A stretch of DNA of 64,000 nt from Oreohelix idahoensis (lineage: Eukaryota; Mollusca; Gastropoda; Stylommatophora; Oreohelicidae): contig JAMPIV010016258.1 in the NCBI GenBank assembly GCA_024509875.1, positions 372,001 through 436,000 on the forward strand. Direction: 5' to 3'. The translations under genes were made by a program, and so were the position numbers. Numbering within the stretch: position 1 is the first letter of the stretch; every line of letters begins with the position of its first letter. The notes beneath the pieces were generated by a model. That model was not told the origin of the DNA. It ran no database searches and saw nothing but the letters and a program-made list of their open reading frames with translations. Of this stretch, positions 12,226 through 26,359 are shown piece after piece.

Positions 12226-12935
12226 TAACTTGTCAAATATCAGGTATTGTTCCTGTATCTGTATATAAATAATAATCCTTGTCAAATATCAGGTATGTCT
12301 CCTGTATCTGTATATAATTACTAGTCCTTGTCAAATATCAGGTAATTCTTCTGTATCTGTACATAAATAATAATAATCCTTGTCAACTATCACGTATTGC
12401 TCCCGTATCTGTATATAAATAATAGTACTTGTCAAATATCAGGTATTTCTCCTGTATCTGTTTATAAATAATAGTCCTTTTCAAATATCAGGTATTTCTC
12501 CTTAATATATATATATATAAATAATAATCCTAGTCAAATATAAGGTATGTCTCCTGTATCTGTATATAATTACTAGTCCTTGTCAAATATCAGGTAATTC
12601 TCCTGCATCAGTATATAAATAATAATCATTGTACTGCTCCTGTATCTGTATATAAATAATAGTACTTGTCAAATATTAGGTATTTCTCCTGTATCTGCAT
12701 TTAAATAATAGAACTTGTCAAATATCAGGTATTGTTCCTGTATCTGAATTTAAATAATAGAACTTGTCAAATATCAAGTATTGTTCCTGTATCTGAATTT
12801 AAATAATAGAACTTGTCAAATATCAGGTATTTTTTCCTGAATCTGAATTTAAAAAATAGAACTTGTCAAATATCAGGTATTGTTCTTGTATCGGTATTTA
12901 AACAAAAGTCCTTGTCAAATATAAGATATTGCTCC
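12226..12935. repeat. Decayed flank of the 49-bp satellite
   Basis: About 14-15 diverged units with recognisable CTTGTCAAATATCAGGTA and TCCTGTATCTG blocks but frequent indels, some ending CTGAATTTAAATAATAGAAC. The core unit has AGTAACTGCT where these have AGGTATTGCT or similar. Divergence rises away from the homogeneous core, as expected where recombination no longer homogenises the array. The left side lacks an equally long decayed flank. Confidence 0.85.
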
Positions 12936-13025
12936 TTTTTTTAACTTTATTTCATATACGAGATGCAATAGATACAAGTGAGGATATAATAAATACGAAA
13001 ATAGAGCGTTACTTGTAAATCAACC

Positions 13026-13098
13026 CTGTATATGAGTGATCAAAGCACTAGGAATCCAACATCCTGTATATGAGTGATCAAAGCACTAGGAATGAAAT
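13026..13098. repeat. Direct duplication of about 37 bp
   Basis: CCTGTATATGAGTGATCAAA plus GCACTAGGAAT occurs twice, separated by a few bases. No associated gene. Confidence 0.8.
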
Positions 13099-13429
13099 AT
13101 TAAAATGAATGTTCTCTCCATCCTGTCAATATAGTCAAGCGGACACCCAGTGGTTACATGGCGTTAAGCTGGGGTTATCTGATCTACGTGTTTAGTAAAC
13201 TGTGCCATAACTCCTGGCTGGAGTTTGAGATAATAACCAGCAGGTGGTGGCAGATTATCAGGGGGCGATTGAATGTTTCTCGAGGAAGCGCCCGTCTCTT
13301 GTGTCCTCTGAGAATTTTTCAAGGTGAAGCTGACGGAAGGGGGTTGCCAGGGTCACAGTAAAACTTAAGCGAATAGTTAGTTGCCTGGTTGGGATTTTAC
13401 TCTGAAATTGTCTTCATAATATTTCTTGA

Positions 13430-13530
13430 GACCTGGGAGGACCTTGAACAGATACTGCAGGTCGGGAAGACTTGTCATGAGTGTGTTGAAGGCCTGCAAG
13501 TTTATGAATGAATGAATGATATTTCTTAAT
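13430..13530 (+). pseudogene. RTE-2 LINE 3' terminal relic
   Basis: GACCTTGAACAGATACTGC, then AGGTCGGGAAGACTTG, and a tail TTATGAATGAATGAATGA align with 41060-41160, where the longer relic has the same order. It is a 3' end of an RTE-type LINE with a GAAT-repeat tail and no open frame. Confidence 0.55.
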
Positions 13531-13576
13531 ATTTTGATCTCATATCTGCAAGTGTGTGTGGTTGTCTGTACCATCA

Positions 13577-13636
13577 AAATGGTTGTTTCTTCTTCTTCTT
13601 CTTATTCTTCTTCTTATTCTTCTTCTTCTTCTTCGT
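13577..13636. repeat. CTT microsatellite
   Basis: TTCTTCTTCTTCTTATTCTT-type repeat of about 60 bp, interrupted by single A substitutions. No further function seen. Confidence 0.9.
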
Positions 13637-13639
13637 ACA

Positions 13640-14065
13640 CTCTCAGACGTCAACTTGAATGTTTTCAAAGAAAGCAGTAGTCAGTTTGAGGCTATTTGAA
13701 TCTCCGTAGAGCTTTTCCACGAATGGTACTGGTGTCGGCCATATGCGCTTTCTCTGTTCCGCATATGTTGGGCAACTTTGAAGCAGATGTTCAGCAGCCA
13801 TTTTATCAGTGCCACAGTTACACTAATCGGTAGTTCCTATCTTTAGCTTGTTGAATAGATGGTATCTCAATCTGTTGTGGCCAGTGCGGAGTCTGAAGAT
13901 TACCACTTTTTCTCTTCTGTTGAGCTGGTAGTATGCATCATGTTGTGTGTGACCTGGATGCTCTACATCCCATTTGTTTTTGTATCTGATTCTGATAAAA
14001 CTCTTTGCCTCCTCGAAAGTTATGTTTGCATGAGGCTGGGGTAGCTTTTTAAATTGGCTGTTCAA
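13640..14065 (-). pseudogene. Jockey-like LINE C-terminal (RNase H-end) relic
   Basis: The minus strand reads KVVIFRLRTGHNRLRYHLF, then KIGTTD, a stop at about 13823, then CNCGTDKMAAEHLLQSCPTY and further residues to about 13645. The succession RTGHNRL...HLF...C.CG....EHLLQSCP is characteristic of the tail that follows RNase H in jockey-type LINE polyproteins of invertebrates. One nonsense codon interrupts it and both ends are missing, so it is a pseudogene fragment. Confidence 0.75.
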
Positions 14066-14385
14066 GTCTCCCTCCCCTGTGTTTTATCCTGTTCCGCTGA
14101 GAGCAGTTACAGTACCGTATTTTCGTCATCGTTTAAAAAAAATATAAATCGCCAATTTACGTAATTTAAATCACGCATAAATAAACTGACACGATATTAA
14201 ATATGAGAAACTGTAAATCATAAATACGTTAAGGTCTCTTATTCATTAAAACACGAAGAACTTCTGCATTAATGAAGGACTTGAGACAGTTCTTCATAAA
14301 TAATTTTTTTAAAAATTGAATCACACACATTAACCCCCAACCAACGATAAGTCGCCCGTATTGCTTGTTCACCACAACTTTAGCT

Positions 14386-14640
14386 CCCCAAGGAGCATAG
14401 TCCTTCAGTAAACGTATGCCAAGCCTGTCTGTTCCGTGCCATCATCTCAAGGTCTTTCCATTACTACTTCATCCCCTTGTTCCGCAATGTAATGAAAGCT
14501 CCTTTGGCGTGTTGCATTCTTATTTTGATATCATTGTCTGTCTCTCCAACTCTGACTACATTGCTACCAAGGTTATGTGTATGATTCAACATCTTCTTTC
14601 TTCCAGTATAATCTTGTTATCGTTTTCTGCATTTCTTCTT
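14386..14640 (-). pseudogene. RTE-2 LINE C-terminal relic
   Basis: The minus strand gives GETDNDIKIRMQHAKGAFI, then after a deletion KDLEMMARNRQAWHTF and GLCSLGS. This corresponds to the post-RT thumb and the terminal WR-type tail of RTE proteins, and parallels the copy at 25860-26359 (GKDNDIKTIIQNARGAFVAL). The middle is missing and frames are broken. Confidence 0.6.
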
Positions 14641-14689
14641 ACTATCTTTGTTTTCTCTCTGTGAATTTTTAGACCCACCTGCTACGATC

Positions 14690-15178
14690 TCTCATCAAGT
14701 ATTGCTTGTAGTGATATTTAAAAAGCCTCTAAAGTTTACCGTAACTCTGGCCCTGTTTCGGGCTATTCCAAGAACGAAAAAAATGCGACAAATGTGGAGG
14801 TTGTGCATTAAAAAAAAACAAAGAGAGAGAGAACAATTACCAAATGTATAACTAATTAATCTGTCATCCTGAGTTAAAGACGAGTGTTCCTTTTTATGCT
14901 TTTGGTGTAAGAGAGCTCGACATATAGTGTCAGAAGATAATCAGACAAAACTGTAGATCCAAACAAGATATACTTTTATTTTTTGTCAATCCATGCAATA
15001 TGTGGGCCTTATCGATCGCTAGTTGGGCGACAAGATGGCGAGGATACATTAATCTGTGATTCAATCTTAAGAAAATCTTAAAATAATAACGAAAATAAAG
15101 GCAAAAAGACAACGGCGACTGGAACAAAACCTGGTCTGCACTTGTGTGTAGTGAATTTTGATCTTGTGTGAATTGTTA
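14690..15178. other. Unassigned sequence
   Basis: No gene or repeat family recognised; short ORFs on both strands have no recognisable product. Confidence 0.4.
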
Positions 15179-15432
15179 AAGCGTCCGATTGGCTAAGTAG
15201 TTAGAACGATGCCTCTCTGCGGGAAAATTAACCGGTTCCGGGTTCGAAACCTAGTAGCATCATGCTCCAGTTTTACCCAGTTGCAATATGGTACCTGACT
15301 CTGCTCTTGAGTTAGGGACGGCAAAGGCAGCGAGGAATGGAATTGGTCATCCCCACCTCATACAGCTGGACTTTGTACAGCGAAATCTCTAACACTCCAT
15401 TCCCTTACGGCAGTATGTATGGGACTACCTTT
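15179..15432 (+). mobile_element. tRNA-derived SINE, family B, copy 1
   Basis: The head GATTGGCTAAGTAGTTAGAA with a later GGGTTCGAAACC gives A- and B-box-like promoters. The body shares TGGTACCTGACT, TTGAGTTAGGGA and AAAGGCAGCGAGGAA with 40020-40265. Target duplications are not clear. Confidence 0.65.
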
Positions 15433-15498
15433 ATTTTCTTAATGAATTATCTGTAAAGAGTTTTCGTACAAGAATACAGAACTTCTAACTCTGGTAGT

Positions 15499-15555
15499 CT
15501 GGGTATTCCCATTTGGACTGGGTATTCCCATTTGGACTGGGTATTCCCATTTGGA
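15499..15555. repeat. 19-bp tandem repeat, three units
   Basis: CTGGGTATTCCCATTTGGA repeated three times without change. Confidence 0.95.
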
Positions 15556-15559
15556 CTAA

Positions 15560-16360
15560 GCATTCATTCGTGCGTAGTGTTTTTACGATTGTCTCTGCAT
15601 TTCGTTGGTTTAAAAATTTGCCAGGCATAGTTACAAAGAAATACTAATTTAAGAGAAAAGAAATACAAATTAAATAATAAAGTCCAGTAGCGAATATTAT
15701 TGTTCATCAAAGTAGTTGATTCTCTCACAGATGTGTCTTCGAAATCGTGTCTTCAGCTACTTCTAACATGTTCGCTTTGACAACGAGACCAAGACGTATT
15801 TATTATTTGGATATCGTCCTAATATATCTGATGAATCTTGTGTGTATATTAATTAAACATTGCTAAAACGAATGAAAAACTCGGTAATTTTAAAACATAA
15901 ACTTCTTTAGATTCCTCTCTAAGCTGAATACAAACAATGTGAATAAGAGTGGGAAAAATATAAACATCTGCTTTAAATTAAGTAACAGAGGCAGTGTTGC
16001 CATTTCTGAGAGGTATTAACGCGAAAATAATTTACAAATACACTATAGCAGTACTGGAAATTTCGCCGTCGAGTAGAACGAAACGTGGTGAAGGGCGGTA
16101 ACTCTTGGCGCATAAACAGAAGTTCTCAAGGGAAACCAGTAGGAGTTCACGCTCTTGTCTGCAACTTTCGCTGTCACATTAAGGTTTCTTGAGGCGAAGA
16201 TCCAGTTTCAGGACTACAGTACTTGGAAATCAGTGAAAATGTTCTCAGTTAGCGGTTCCCAGCCTGGGTTACGCTACCCTCAAATTTGCAACTAGCTGGT
16301 CAAGGGGATATGGTGAATATTTGGTAAATAACTGTTATCATTCTGAGATTCTCCAAAAGA
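15560..16360. other. Unassigned AT-rich sequence
   Basis: No gene, RNA or repeat family recognised. Confidence 0.4.
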
Positions 16361-16362
16361 AG

Positions 16363-16369
16363 TTTTTTT

Positions 16370-16413
<44 letters not shown>
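16363..16413. repeat. Poly-T run followed directly by a 34-G run
   Basis: About 17 T residues run straight into 34 consecutive G residues (16380-16413). The G run could form G-quadruplexes. Glycine and proline ORFs across it are artefacts of the homopolymer. Confidence 0.9.
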
Positions 16414-16414
<1 letters not shown>

Positions 16415-16966
16415 GAAGAGAGCTGTGGATTACAGAGAGCGCTAATCATGCTCTCAGTCAAATCCAAAGTAAGAAACAAATGGGGGAGGGGTGCTGGACA
16501 TGACAATGCTGGCATCTCTGTCAACAGATGTACCAATAATAAAACGTTTGACTGACAAGAAACAGAATCAAGGGTCACCCTAATTTATTTAACTGTGTTC
16601 TGATAAAAACATTTAACAACTTTATGATACTTTTTTTAAATGTTACCAACCAGAAAGTTTGCTGTATGACAAAATAGCTATTCTTTATTTATTTATTTTG
16701 TTTATTTCTCTCATCTTGAATATGGGGTACGGGAAGGCTTACTAAAAGCCATGGGGCACAGGATAGAAACATTTGAGAACACCTGTTCCATTTGGGTGTC
16801 TTGCTACAAATGTATTGTTTCAGTTAAATATCTGGTGTCGTGTGAACATTTTAGGCGTAAGCCGCGAGTCAGGCGCCCCAACAAATTCAGTAAGAAAATA
16901 AATTTTTACTATGAGAAAGCTCTATTACAACCAATAAGCGTGTCAGAATGCTGCAGAATGCAAAAA

Positions 16967-17157
16967 TAAATAAATATTAGACAAACATAAAGGTATGTTT
17001 TCAGGCACTCGTAAGAAATAAAGAAGTAGAACACTTGGACAACAGAAAAACAACAGACGTGAGTGGCTTACCCAGGACTCGAACCCAGGACCTTCCGTGC
17101 GACAACCCTGCCTAGCTATGCAAGCGAATCACACTATCCTTCCAGCCATCTAGGCAT
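16967..17157 (-). mobile_element. tRNA-derived SINE, left arm of an inverted pair
   Basis: On the minus strand a tRNA-like head runs from GATGCCTAGATGGCTGGAAG to B-box GGTTCGAGTCC, and is followed by GTAAGCCACTCACGTCTGTT and a body ending in TAATATTTATTTAT. The distal 124 bp is repeated in opposite orientation at 17349-17474. Confidence 0.65.
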
Positions 17158-17348
17158 CACCAAAAAAAGATGCTTCGATGACGGGTCATTCGTGCGACCC
17201 GCAAGACATAACAGCGGAAATTTACCATGGGCAGTCCAGCCTATTAATGTCTTTCTTCTACATGTGGATGCAATAGCGTAGCTTCTGACATAAGCTTCTG
17301 AATTTTAATACCATGTTTCTTAATCACAATCTTTTGCCTTAAATATCC

Positions 17349-17474
17349 AGTCCTGGGTTCGAGTCCTGGGTAAGCCACTCACGTCTGTTATTTTTCTGTT
17401 GTCTAGTGTTCTACTTCTTCATTTCTTACGAGTGCCTGAAAACATACTTTTATGTTTGTCTAATATTTATTTAC
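17349..17474 (+). mobile_element. 5'-truncated SINE, right arm of the inverted pair
   Basis: Starts at the B-box region (GGGTTCGAGTCCTGG) and continues through GTAAGCCACTCACGTCTGTT, CTTACGAGTGCCTGAAAACA and TATGTTTGTCTAATATTTAT. It is nearly identical to the reverse complement of 16967-17090. Confidence 0.7.
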
Positions 17475-18410
17475 TGTTTACAGGCCTCGGGTTTCCCTTC
17501 CTTAGTGTTATAAATGTTTATACAATGGAAAGATCAATTGTCGCCCCTTAGACCACACGTGCATAAAAGGGTTAGCTCTTCACAGAACAGAAACTGAAAA
17601 CGTCTATTGGCGTGTCATAACTTTTGACACACAATGGCGTAGCCGTGTCAGCAAAAGTGTGTGAAAAAGACCTTCCAACTTGCTACCCAAGTTAAGAAAC
17701 ATGGACAGATATGTACTATGTGTCATTTTCTAAGTAATTCATTTGGGTTGTAATTTTTTTTAATAGCTTGAAGTGAAACTGGAGAAAAGGCAATGCGTAA
17801 TTTAGTATAAGCTGAAAAATATCTACACAAAATACATGCCCAAAAAATTATTTTATCATTGAATCGTAATAAACAATATTTAATAGTACTAGTAGTCCGT
17901 TCAGTCATAACTGATTATGGGAATGCGCCCCTTAAGTGATAGCCCTCAGCTGTCTTTTAGCGTAGTGTTCTTTTTGGAGTTTCTCTTCTGCTTGTGCTGA
18001 GAGCTTCTTTTTACCCAATCTAAGGAGACGATATCTAATATTACCATTGAAAGATAATTTTCTACCAAAAAAAAAAAAAAAAAAACTACAACTTGGCAAA
18101 GAGCTGTGGAGGCTGAGATAAAAAAAACATGAACCAGAGAGTTAGTGCACAGTGCGAAGAATGGCCATGGATTGGGCGAAGTGGAAAGAGTTTGTTGCGT
18201 CCTACTAGACGCCAGCAGACGTTATGGCCCCTGATGGCTTAGTTTAGTCAGTCATGCGCCTTGGGCCCAAGAAACTTTACAACCATTTGTCAATTCAAAG
18301 ATTAAACTTTATATGGTACATGGATTTTTGTCTACTGGTATTTGCTTATCGTTATAATTTAGCTCTAGGAGTATGTGTAAGTGATTGTTCGTGCTGTACA
18401 ACGGTAGCAC
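17475..18410. other. Mostly unassigned; possible LINE tail relic at 18080-18250
   Basis: An A19 run near 18066 is followed by TTTWQRAVEAEIK-like and DWAKWKEFVA-like translations, weakly reminiscent of an RTE C-terminal tail. Frames are broken and the resemblance may be accidental. The remainder shows nothing recognisable. Confidence 0.25.
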
Positions 18411-18426
18411 AGATATGTTATATGTT

Positions 18427-18694
18427 ACTTACTTACTTAGTCGTTCCCCTTCTACCGTGAAGTGTAGAGGTTTGGAAGAGAGAGCGCCAGACTATCCTAT
18501 CGGCTGTCTTCCTCCTGGCCTGATTCCATTCTAGTCCTTGGTCCTTCAAAGATTGTCTAATGTTGTCCTCCCAGCGGACTATGGGTTGTCCTGGGGGTCT
18601 GGATCCCTGGCTCTTTGTTTCCCATGCTTGTCGTGGTAGCCGATCTTCTCCCATTCTACAGACATGGCCAAACCATCTTAGTTGGGACTGTTCT
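18427..18694 (-). pseudogene. RTE-1 LINE, 5'-truncated copy
   Basis: The minus strand encodes WFGHVCRMGEDRLPRQAWET and the terminal WEDNIRQSLKDQGLEWNQAR then KTADRIVWRSLF, ending in TAAGTAAGTAA. It is closely similar to 29218-29477. AGATATGTT starts both flanks, and 14 of 16 bases match between 18411-18426 and 18695-18710, a decayed target duplication. The window-oriented + strand has no coding sense. Confidence 0.8.
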
Positions 18695-19011
18695 AGATAT
18701 GTTCTTTGTTGCCAAATACTATTACATAATTTAAAGTTAGTTCCTTTTTTAAATATAATGCAAACTATTCAGACATTGGTAAGAGACATTACAAAGCACA
18801 ATTGGAGGAAACAAACAATAATAATATACACAAAATCAATTGACAGAAGGCAGTTAAACACATAAATCCAGGCACAAAATATTAGTTGTATGTCTGAAAA
18901 TGCCAAAGCGGCAAGAAACAGTGCAGCCAGACAAGAAACAATGTGCAATGAATATACGTATTTTTTTTAAAAATGGCACAAAACAGCCCAGACAGAGTCT
19001 GATTATATTAA

Positions 19012-21551
<2,540 letters not shown>

Positions 21552-21556
21552 ATTAA

Positions 21557-22940
21557 AACTGCAAGAAAAAATCCTGGGCAGTAGAAGAGGTCGTGTGTCT
21601 GAATATACCAGGCAAGCAAGAAACAAAATGTGTCGGTGAATGTCTGTAGCCAACCTTAGACGCGGAAACGGTTCTTCTTCAAACACCATGCCAGTTAGCG
21701 TAGGTGACCAGTCTCTTGACTTCTTCCTGTGTCTAGTGGAGCTTATTAATGTTATCAATTATGTTGCTAACTTTCTTCCATAGTGTAATGTCAGACTTCC
21801 CAGTGTCTTCTCTAATTGCCTTTTCCTATCTTGTTTTCCTAGTCTTTCCTGTTGTCACTATAAATTCTTCTAATAACGCGAAAAAACTGTCTGGAGCTAT
21901 CAGGGACCTTGAGCTGACCACTACCTTTATTAGAGTCATTGTGGAAGTCTGAGTTCGAACGAGGAAGAAGATGAAAATAACATGTCCTAAGAAAGTTGAT
22001 TGCTTCCTTCTAAAACAATAATAAGCCTCCTTTGCACACTGGCTCTTTTCGAGATATCCAAATTACTCATTTTAGATGACAATGGTCTTCTTAATATTCA
22101 TCTGTAAAATCATATTATTGTGGGTTCTAGAGATTTTCATGTTTTCTACTAATTGCCCATGACTCACTTCCATATGTCAGGACTGACTCTGTTGTGACAA
22201 GTCAAATTTTCGATCGCTACATGTTTCTGTGACCTCCTTCATTTTGTCTCCTGTGCCCTTTCTTTTTAATTTTTTTCTCACTCGATCCTTATAATTATTT
22301 CGCTTTCATCGTTCACGGTTTTCTTATCACATGTTATCACACCTCTCACCACCCTTCTCTACTAGTTATTTTCTCATTTTTTGTCGGTGACGCGTAACGA
22401 AGGAGTGGACTTGCCACATTTATGTTTTGCTTATCGCTAGCTCCAGATGGAGTAAGAGCGTACACTGACTGACACTCCTGCTGTTCAGTCCGACTTCTTC
22501 TCTGAGAAGATACACGCTACCGGGTAACCGCGTGATAAGGTGCGAGCTCGCAAACATCACATGGTAAAATACACAGCAGATCCGAATGGGATGTATGAAA
22601 TGACCATCTTGCTGAAGATTAAGACAATGATATAATACTTCCGGCAGATAGGCAATTACATGGAAATAACATCTCGGAGGAGATTTTAATGTTAGATCTG
22701 TGAAGTAGTGAGTCTGTAAACATGGCAGACGACACGGAAGAATCAAAACCTTATATAGTCATGAAAGACAGGCAGGTGAATTTGTAAATTAGACATAAAG
22801 AAAATATTTTACGGTAGAATATTTTTTCAGACGAGGATAGTGGGGGAAAAAAGGCACATATTCATGGTTGGACTGGCATGGAAGTGCTAAAAGAAACCAC
22901 CTCTGACTGGAGCTTTTTCCAACGAAACCACACGGATGTG
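21557..22940. other. Mostly unassigned; LINE relic near 22060-22200
   Basis: On the minus strand about 22146-22190 reads VLTYGSESWAI, a hallmark of the RTE-clade region after the reverse transcriptase. The surrounding frames are broken. Nothing else in this stretch is recognised. Confidence 0.4.
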
Positions 22941-24403
22941 TGGGCGAAAATGTCACTTATAATCTGCATTGTTTTAAAACTACTTCACTATATTTCCATC
23001 TTGTCAAAAAGACATTTCAGACAGCCACGATAACGAATAAAACCAGGATTCCAACATAAGGACAGGACCAAGTATTAGAGGAACTTCCTTTATTAGAAAG
23101 AAAACTCGAATATAGTGCTGGAAACCACGGTTCCTAGGAGCCTACATACAGATTAACATTTGGATTATAGCTAAAGTAATACCCCAACCACCTGTAAGAT
23201 GGCCTCTTAAAAATAGTGGCCTACACTACTCTGAAGTTTTTCCTGTGCAAGAAGTCTGTAAATTCCTTCCTGATAATCAGGATAAGTTGTAATATGTACA
23301 TTTTTAATCATTTTATATTTTTGCTTTTAGCATGTGTAAATTGCATGTGGATGTACAGGTTCATAAAAGGCTGGCAACCTCAGCATATAAAATGATTAGA
23401 TTCATGAACCACCACGGTAAGAGCTGGTGACTGTTGTGTGCGGGCTTCCTCACAAGCAACCCAAAAGCAGAGGAAGCCCCGGGTTCCATATTGAGCAGGG
23501 AGTGGGTGATGATGACATCCTGGAGTACATATTTATTATATTAACATTTTAATAAGATTACATGTATATTCAAACACGTTTAAATTGTCGTTTTCCGATG
23601 TCTAAACGTACTTTCATCCGATTCAATGGGTTTAACATTTAATGCTCAGGTAGGGTAAAGTTTCTGAGGAAGATGAAGTGGTGAAATTAAAGCAGCAACG
23701 CGCCTGAGTCTCATGTTAGGAGACCCTACACTTTGAAGAAACATTTGTTTTCTCTCAGTTTAGTACACGTCTGTGGTTCAAGTTGCCAGCAGTGTACGCT
23801 AGACGCCTACATGAGACACCAGGGACGTGCTACTGTCATATAATTTGACAATTGACAGAACAGTCAACATTAACAACAAATCATCGTCAACACCTTATTA
23901 GTTACATAATGCAGTCAGGTCCGGCAAAAGAACTTTTTTAACGATAGCCACTTTAATGTCATTACCAGTTATGAAAATATCAATGCGTTATTTTCACACA
24001 TCACTTTAATTTAACTTTGTTAACTATAATTGATTATTACATTTTTTAATCTGTAAATGCAAACTGAATGTTGATTTAATCATTATTGAGTGAATTGCAA
24101 TATTATGACTCAGTTATTTTAAATACGTAACCATCTAGTACTATTAGTGTAATATTATACTGAAGCATTTCAGTTTGGGGCTCAGGCGATACGAGCAAGT
24201 TTATTTTTTTCCTCACAGAAGGAGCGGGAAGATAAAAAGTTCATTACAGCTTTGATGATCTCAGTTGTTATACTTGCATTCTTAGAATTCCTGTGAGGCT
24301 CCCAGAAGTAGAAGCACCATTCTTCAATGTATATCTCTATCTCATTATAAGTTTGGCCATTGTTTGACCACCTCTGCGGAGCAGGGGAGACACTCCCGTG
24401 ACA
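22940..24403 (+). mobile_element. LTR-like family Y, copy 1 (5' end unresolved)
   Basis: Shares with 32885-35215 the order GACCAAGTATT, ACTGGAAACCAC (diverged), ACCTGTAAGA, AGAGGAAGCCCC/AGAGGTAGCCCC, GAGCAGGGAGTG and a terminal block. The last 60 bp match the 3' ends of X elements and stop at CCGTGACA, so Y is a diverged subfamily of X. The right end interrupts a retroposon W copy at AGTTC. The left end was not located, so it may be truncated. Confidence 0.5.
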
Positions 24404-24690
24404 AGTTCCCGGGGGTCTCTGAAGAGACAAAGAATACGACTTCTTCACCCTCAAGTATATCATTACAACGCGATTAATATGAGATTGTGCGTGGGGCTGC
24501 AAACCTCATCACACATAACTAATTGCCACAAAATCCATTGCTGCAACAGCAAGTGAATGCATTATCTGCAGGCTTCCTGCAAGAAGAACATCTACAGTGA
24601 TGCCCCCTTGCTACATAAGAAGCGAAAAGTAAAATGATGATGATGATAATGATGATGATGATAATGATGATGACAATGATATGTCAAAGT
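24404..24690 (+). mobile_element. Retroposon W, copy 1, with GAT-repeat tail
   Basis: GTCTCTGAAGAGACAAAG and AGGCTTCCTGCAAG are shared with 49068-49245, and the copy ends in ATGATGATGATGATAATG repeats. No ORF. It is probably a SINE or truncated LINE whose 3' tail is a GAT microsatellite. Confidence 0.5.
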
Positions 24691-24841
24691 TAAAAAGAAA
24701 AATAAGTGTCACATGTATCTCACCTTCCTAATAATGTTTCTGTAGTATCTTTATGATAAAAAAATATATATAAAATAATCATCATTCAGCAAAATCCAAT
24801 ACTATAATTCCCGTCGTAAGTACGTCGGTCGGTCGGTCGCA

Positions 24842-25010
24842 TCATGCACACCGACATTTGCGCACTTTTCTATTTTCGAGAGAGTACATTAACTTTCAAC
24901 CACTGCTAAGTAGGTGCAACTGTGGTTGAAAGTTAGACAATAATTGTATTGTTTCCCTTATATGTACTCTCCCGAAAATAGAAAAGTGCGCAAATGACGG
25001 TATGCATGAA
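24842..25010. repeat. Imperfect palindrome, foldback MITE-like
   Basis: TTTGCGCACTTTTCTATTTT in the left arm is complemented by GAAAATAGAAAAGTGCGCAA in the right arm. Further matching continues through GAGAGTACAT/ATGTACTCTC and ACTTTCAACCA/TGGTTGAAAGT, and at the outer ends through TCATGCA/TGCATGA. The whole is about 170 bp with one interruption in the right arm. No protein coding. Confidence 0.75.
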
Positions 25011-25855
25011 CAGTTTGATTATAGAAAGAAGCCAAGAACGTAAATGATAAACAGTGCATGAACTGGAGACAGGAAGGTGCGGAGATGCCGATTAAATCAA
25101 CAGACAATAAAGATACTCTTCTGTCCAGTTTCATTCGGGAAACGGAATTAACTCATCTTTCTTCTTTAAAATAACCTTAAAATGTAAGTTTTTGATTGTT
25201 TCTTCAAGACAAAATTTTAATTTAAAGTATTGCAGACTTATTATTATGGATCAAAATGATAAGGTGGCTGCAATTAAAAACCGTCAATTTTGACGGGTTT
25301 TTGCTAGTTTGTATATAATTTCAGGTACTTATTATGAGCCGCCTCAGCGGTTTGCACAAACCGTGAAATGGCCATCCAGGAAGCGAAAAAGGAAAATGAT
25401 GGTGACTGAAGATGATACCATTAATATTATTACGACAATCATCAGAAGACACATAAACAACGATAAAACAACACAATGTACTTACATCATCTGTTCTCGC
25501 GCGTCTGGCTCCAGAAGTCGACTCACTCGCCACCATGTTATGATCCAGGATGAGACAAATGTACAGCGAGCTGCCTTTTCAACGATTTTTCAAATATTCC
25601 AAATTGTCACACAGAATGATAGTCCAAGAACATTCATTCCTTGAGCTGCGTTTCGTAGTTACAATTCTTCATTATTAGATCTTGCCATGTTTAGCAATTC
25701 ACGGAAATTGTACGTGTAGTTTTCCATGAGGAATGTTTTAGATGTTGCGTTTAATACAGCTTTATTTTTGTGACACCTTATGTGTGTTGTAAGATATAAA
25801 ATACGTACCTTTAAAAAGCAACACAACAAATACGTCTTTTTACACTCTCATTGTA
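25011..25855. other. Unassigned sequence with one 111-codon ORF
   Basis: An ORF at 25309-25644 (+) is open but has no recognisable domain. It is basic, shows no signal peptide, and is overlapped by an antisense ORF. I do not claim a gene. Confidence 0.3.
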
Positions 25856-25859
25856 CAGA

Positions 25860-26359
25860 GAAAAGCAAAGATAATGAGAATAAATGCAGGAAATGATAAC
25901 AATATTGTACTGGAAGAATCACAACTACAAGATGTAGAAACATATACCTAGGCAGCAGTATAGACAATGTTGAAGGGAAAGACAATGATATCAAAACAAT
26001 AATTCAAAACGCTAGAGGCGCTTTCGTTGCATTGGGAAATATATGAAGATCAAAAGAAATCACGTCGAACACAAAAATCAGAATTTTCAATTCAAATGTC
26101 AAGTCAGTCCTATCGTGTGGCTCTGAAAATAGAGACCAACAAAAATAACAACAAACAAGTTACAGCCTTGCACAAATAAATGCTTGCGTAGAATAGAAGA
26201 GTTCACGTGGTATTAGAAAATCACTAATGAGAAACTGATGATTAGAACTAGACAAGTGTCAGTTGAACAAGAGATGAGAAGAAGACTCTGGAGATGGATA
26301 GGACATACGTTGAGGAAACCTGTTGATAGTATTACCAGACAGTCCCTGTTCTGGAATAT
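25860..26359 (+). pseudogene. RTE-2 LINE relic, left part
   Basis: Fragments YLGSSIDNVEGKDNDIKTII, RGAFVALGNI, IRIFNSNVKSVLSCGSEN and later MRRRLWRWIGHT appear in shifting frames, the usual order for the region after the RT palm in RTE proteins. The relic is cut at GGAATAT by the X element and resumes at 31704 in the same protein context, so 25860-26359 and 31704-31860 were once contiguous. Numerous stops show it is long dead. Confidence 0.75.

Noticed and set aside
14648..14851. 67-codon ORF near a possible splice context
   Set aside because: No recognisable product; it overlaps sequence next to an antisense LINE relic.
25277..25305. Hairpin AAAAACCGTCA / TGACGGGTTTTT resembling a bacterial terminator
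   Set aside because: The context is eukaryotic with no gene upstream; a short palindrome in AT-rich DNA is expected by chance.
25309..25644. 111-codon ORF as a possible host gene
   Set aside because: No domain, no conserved context, and an antisense ORF overlaps it; insufficient support.
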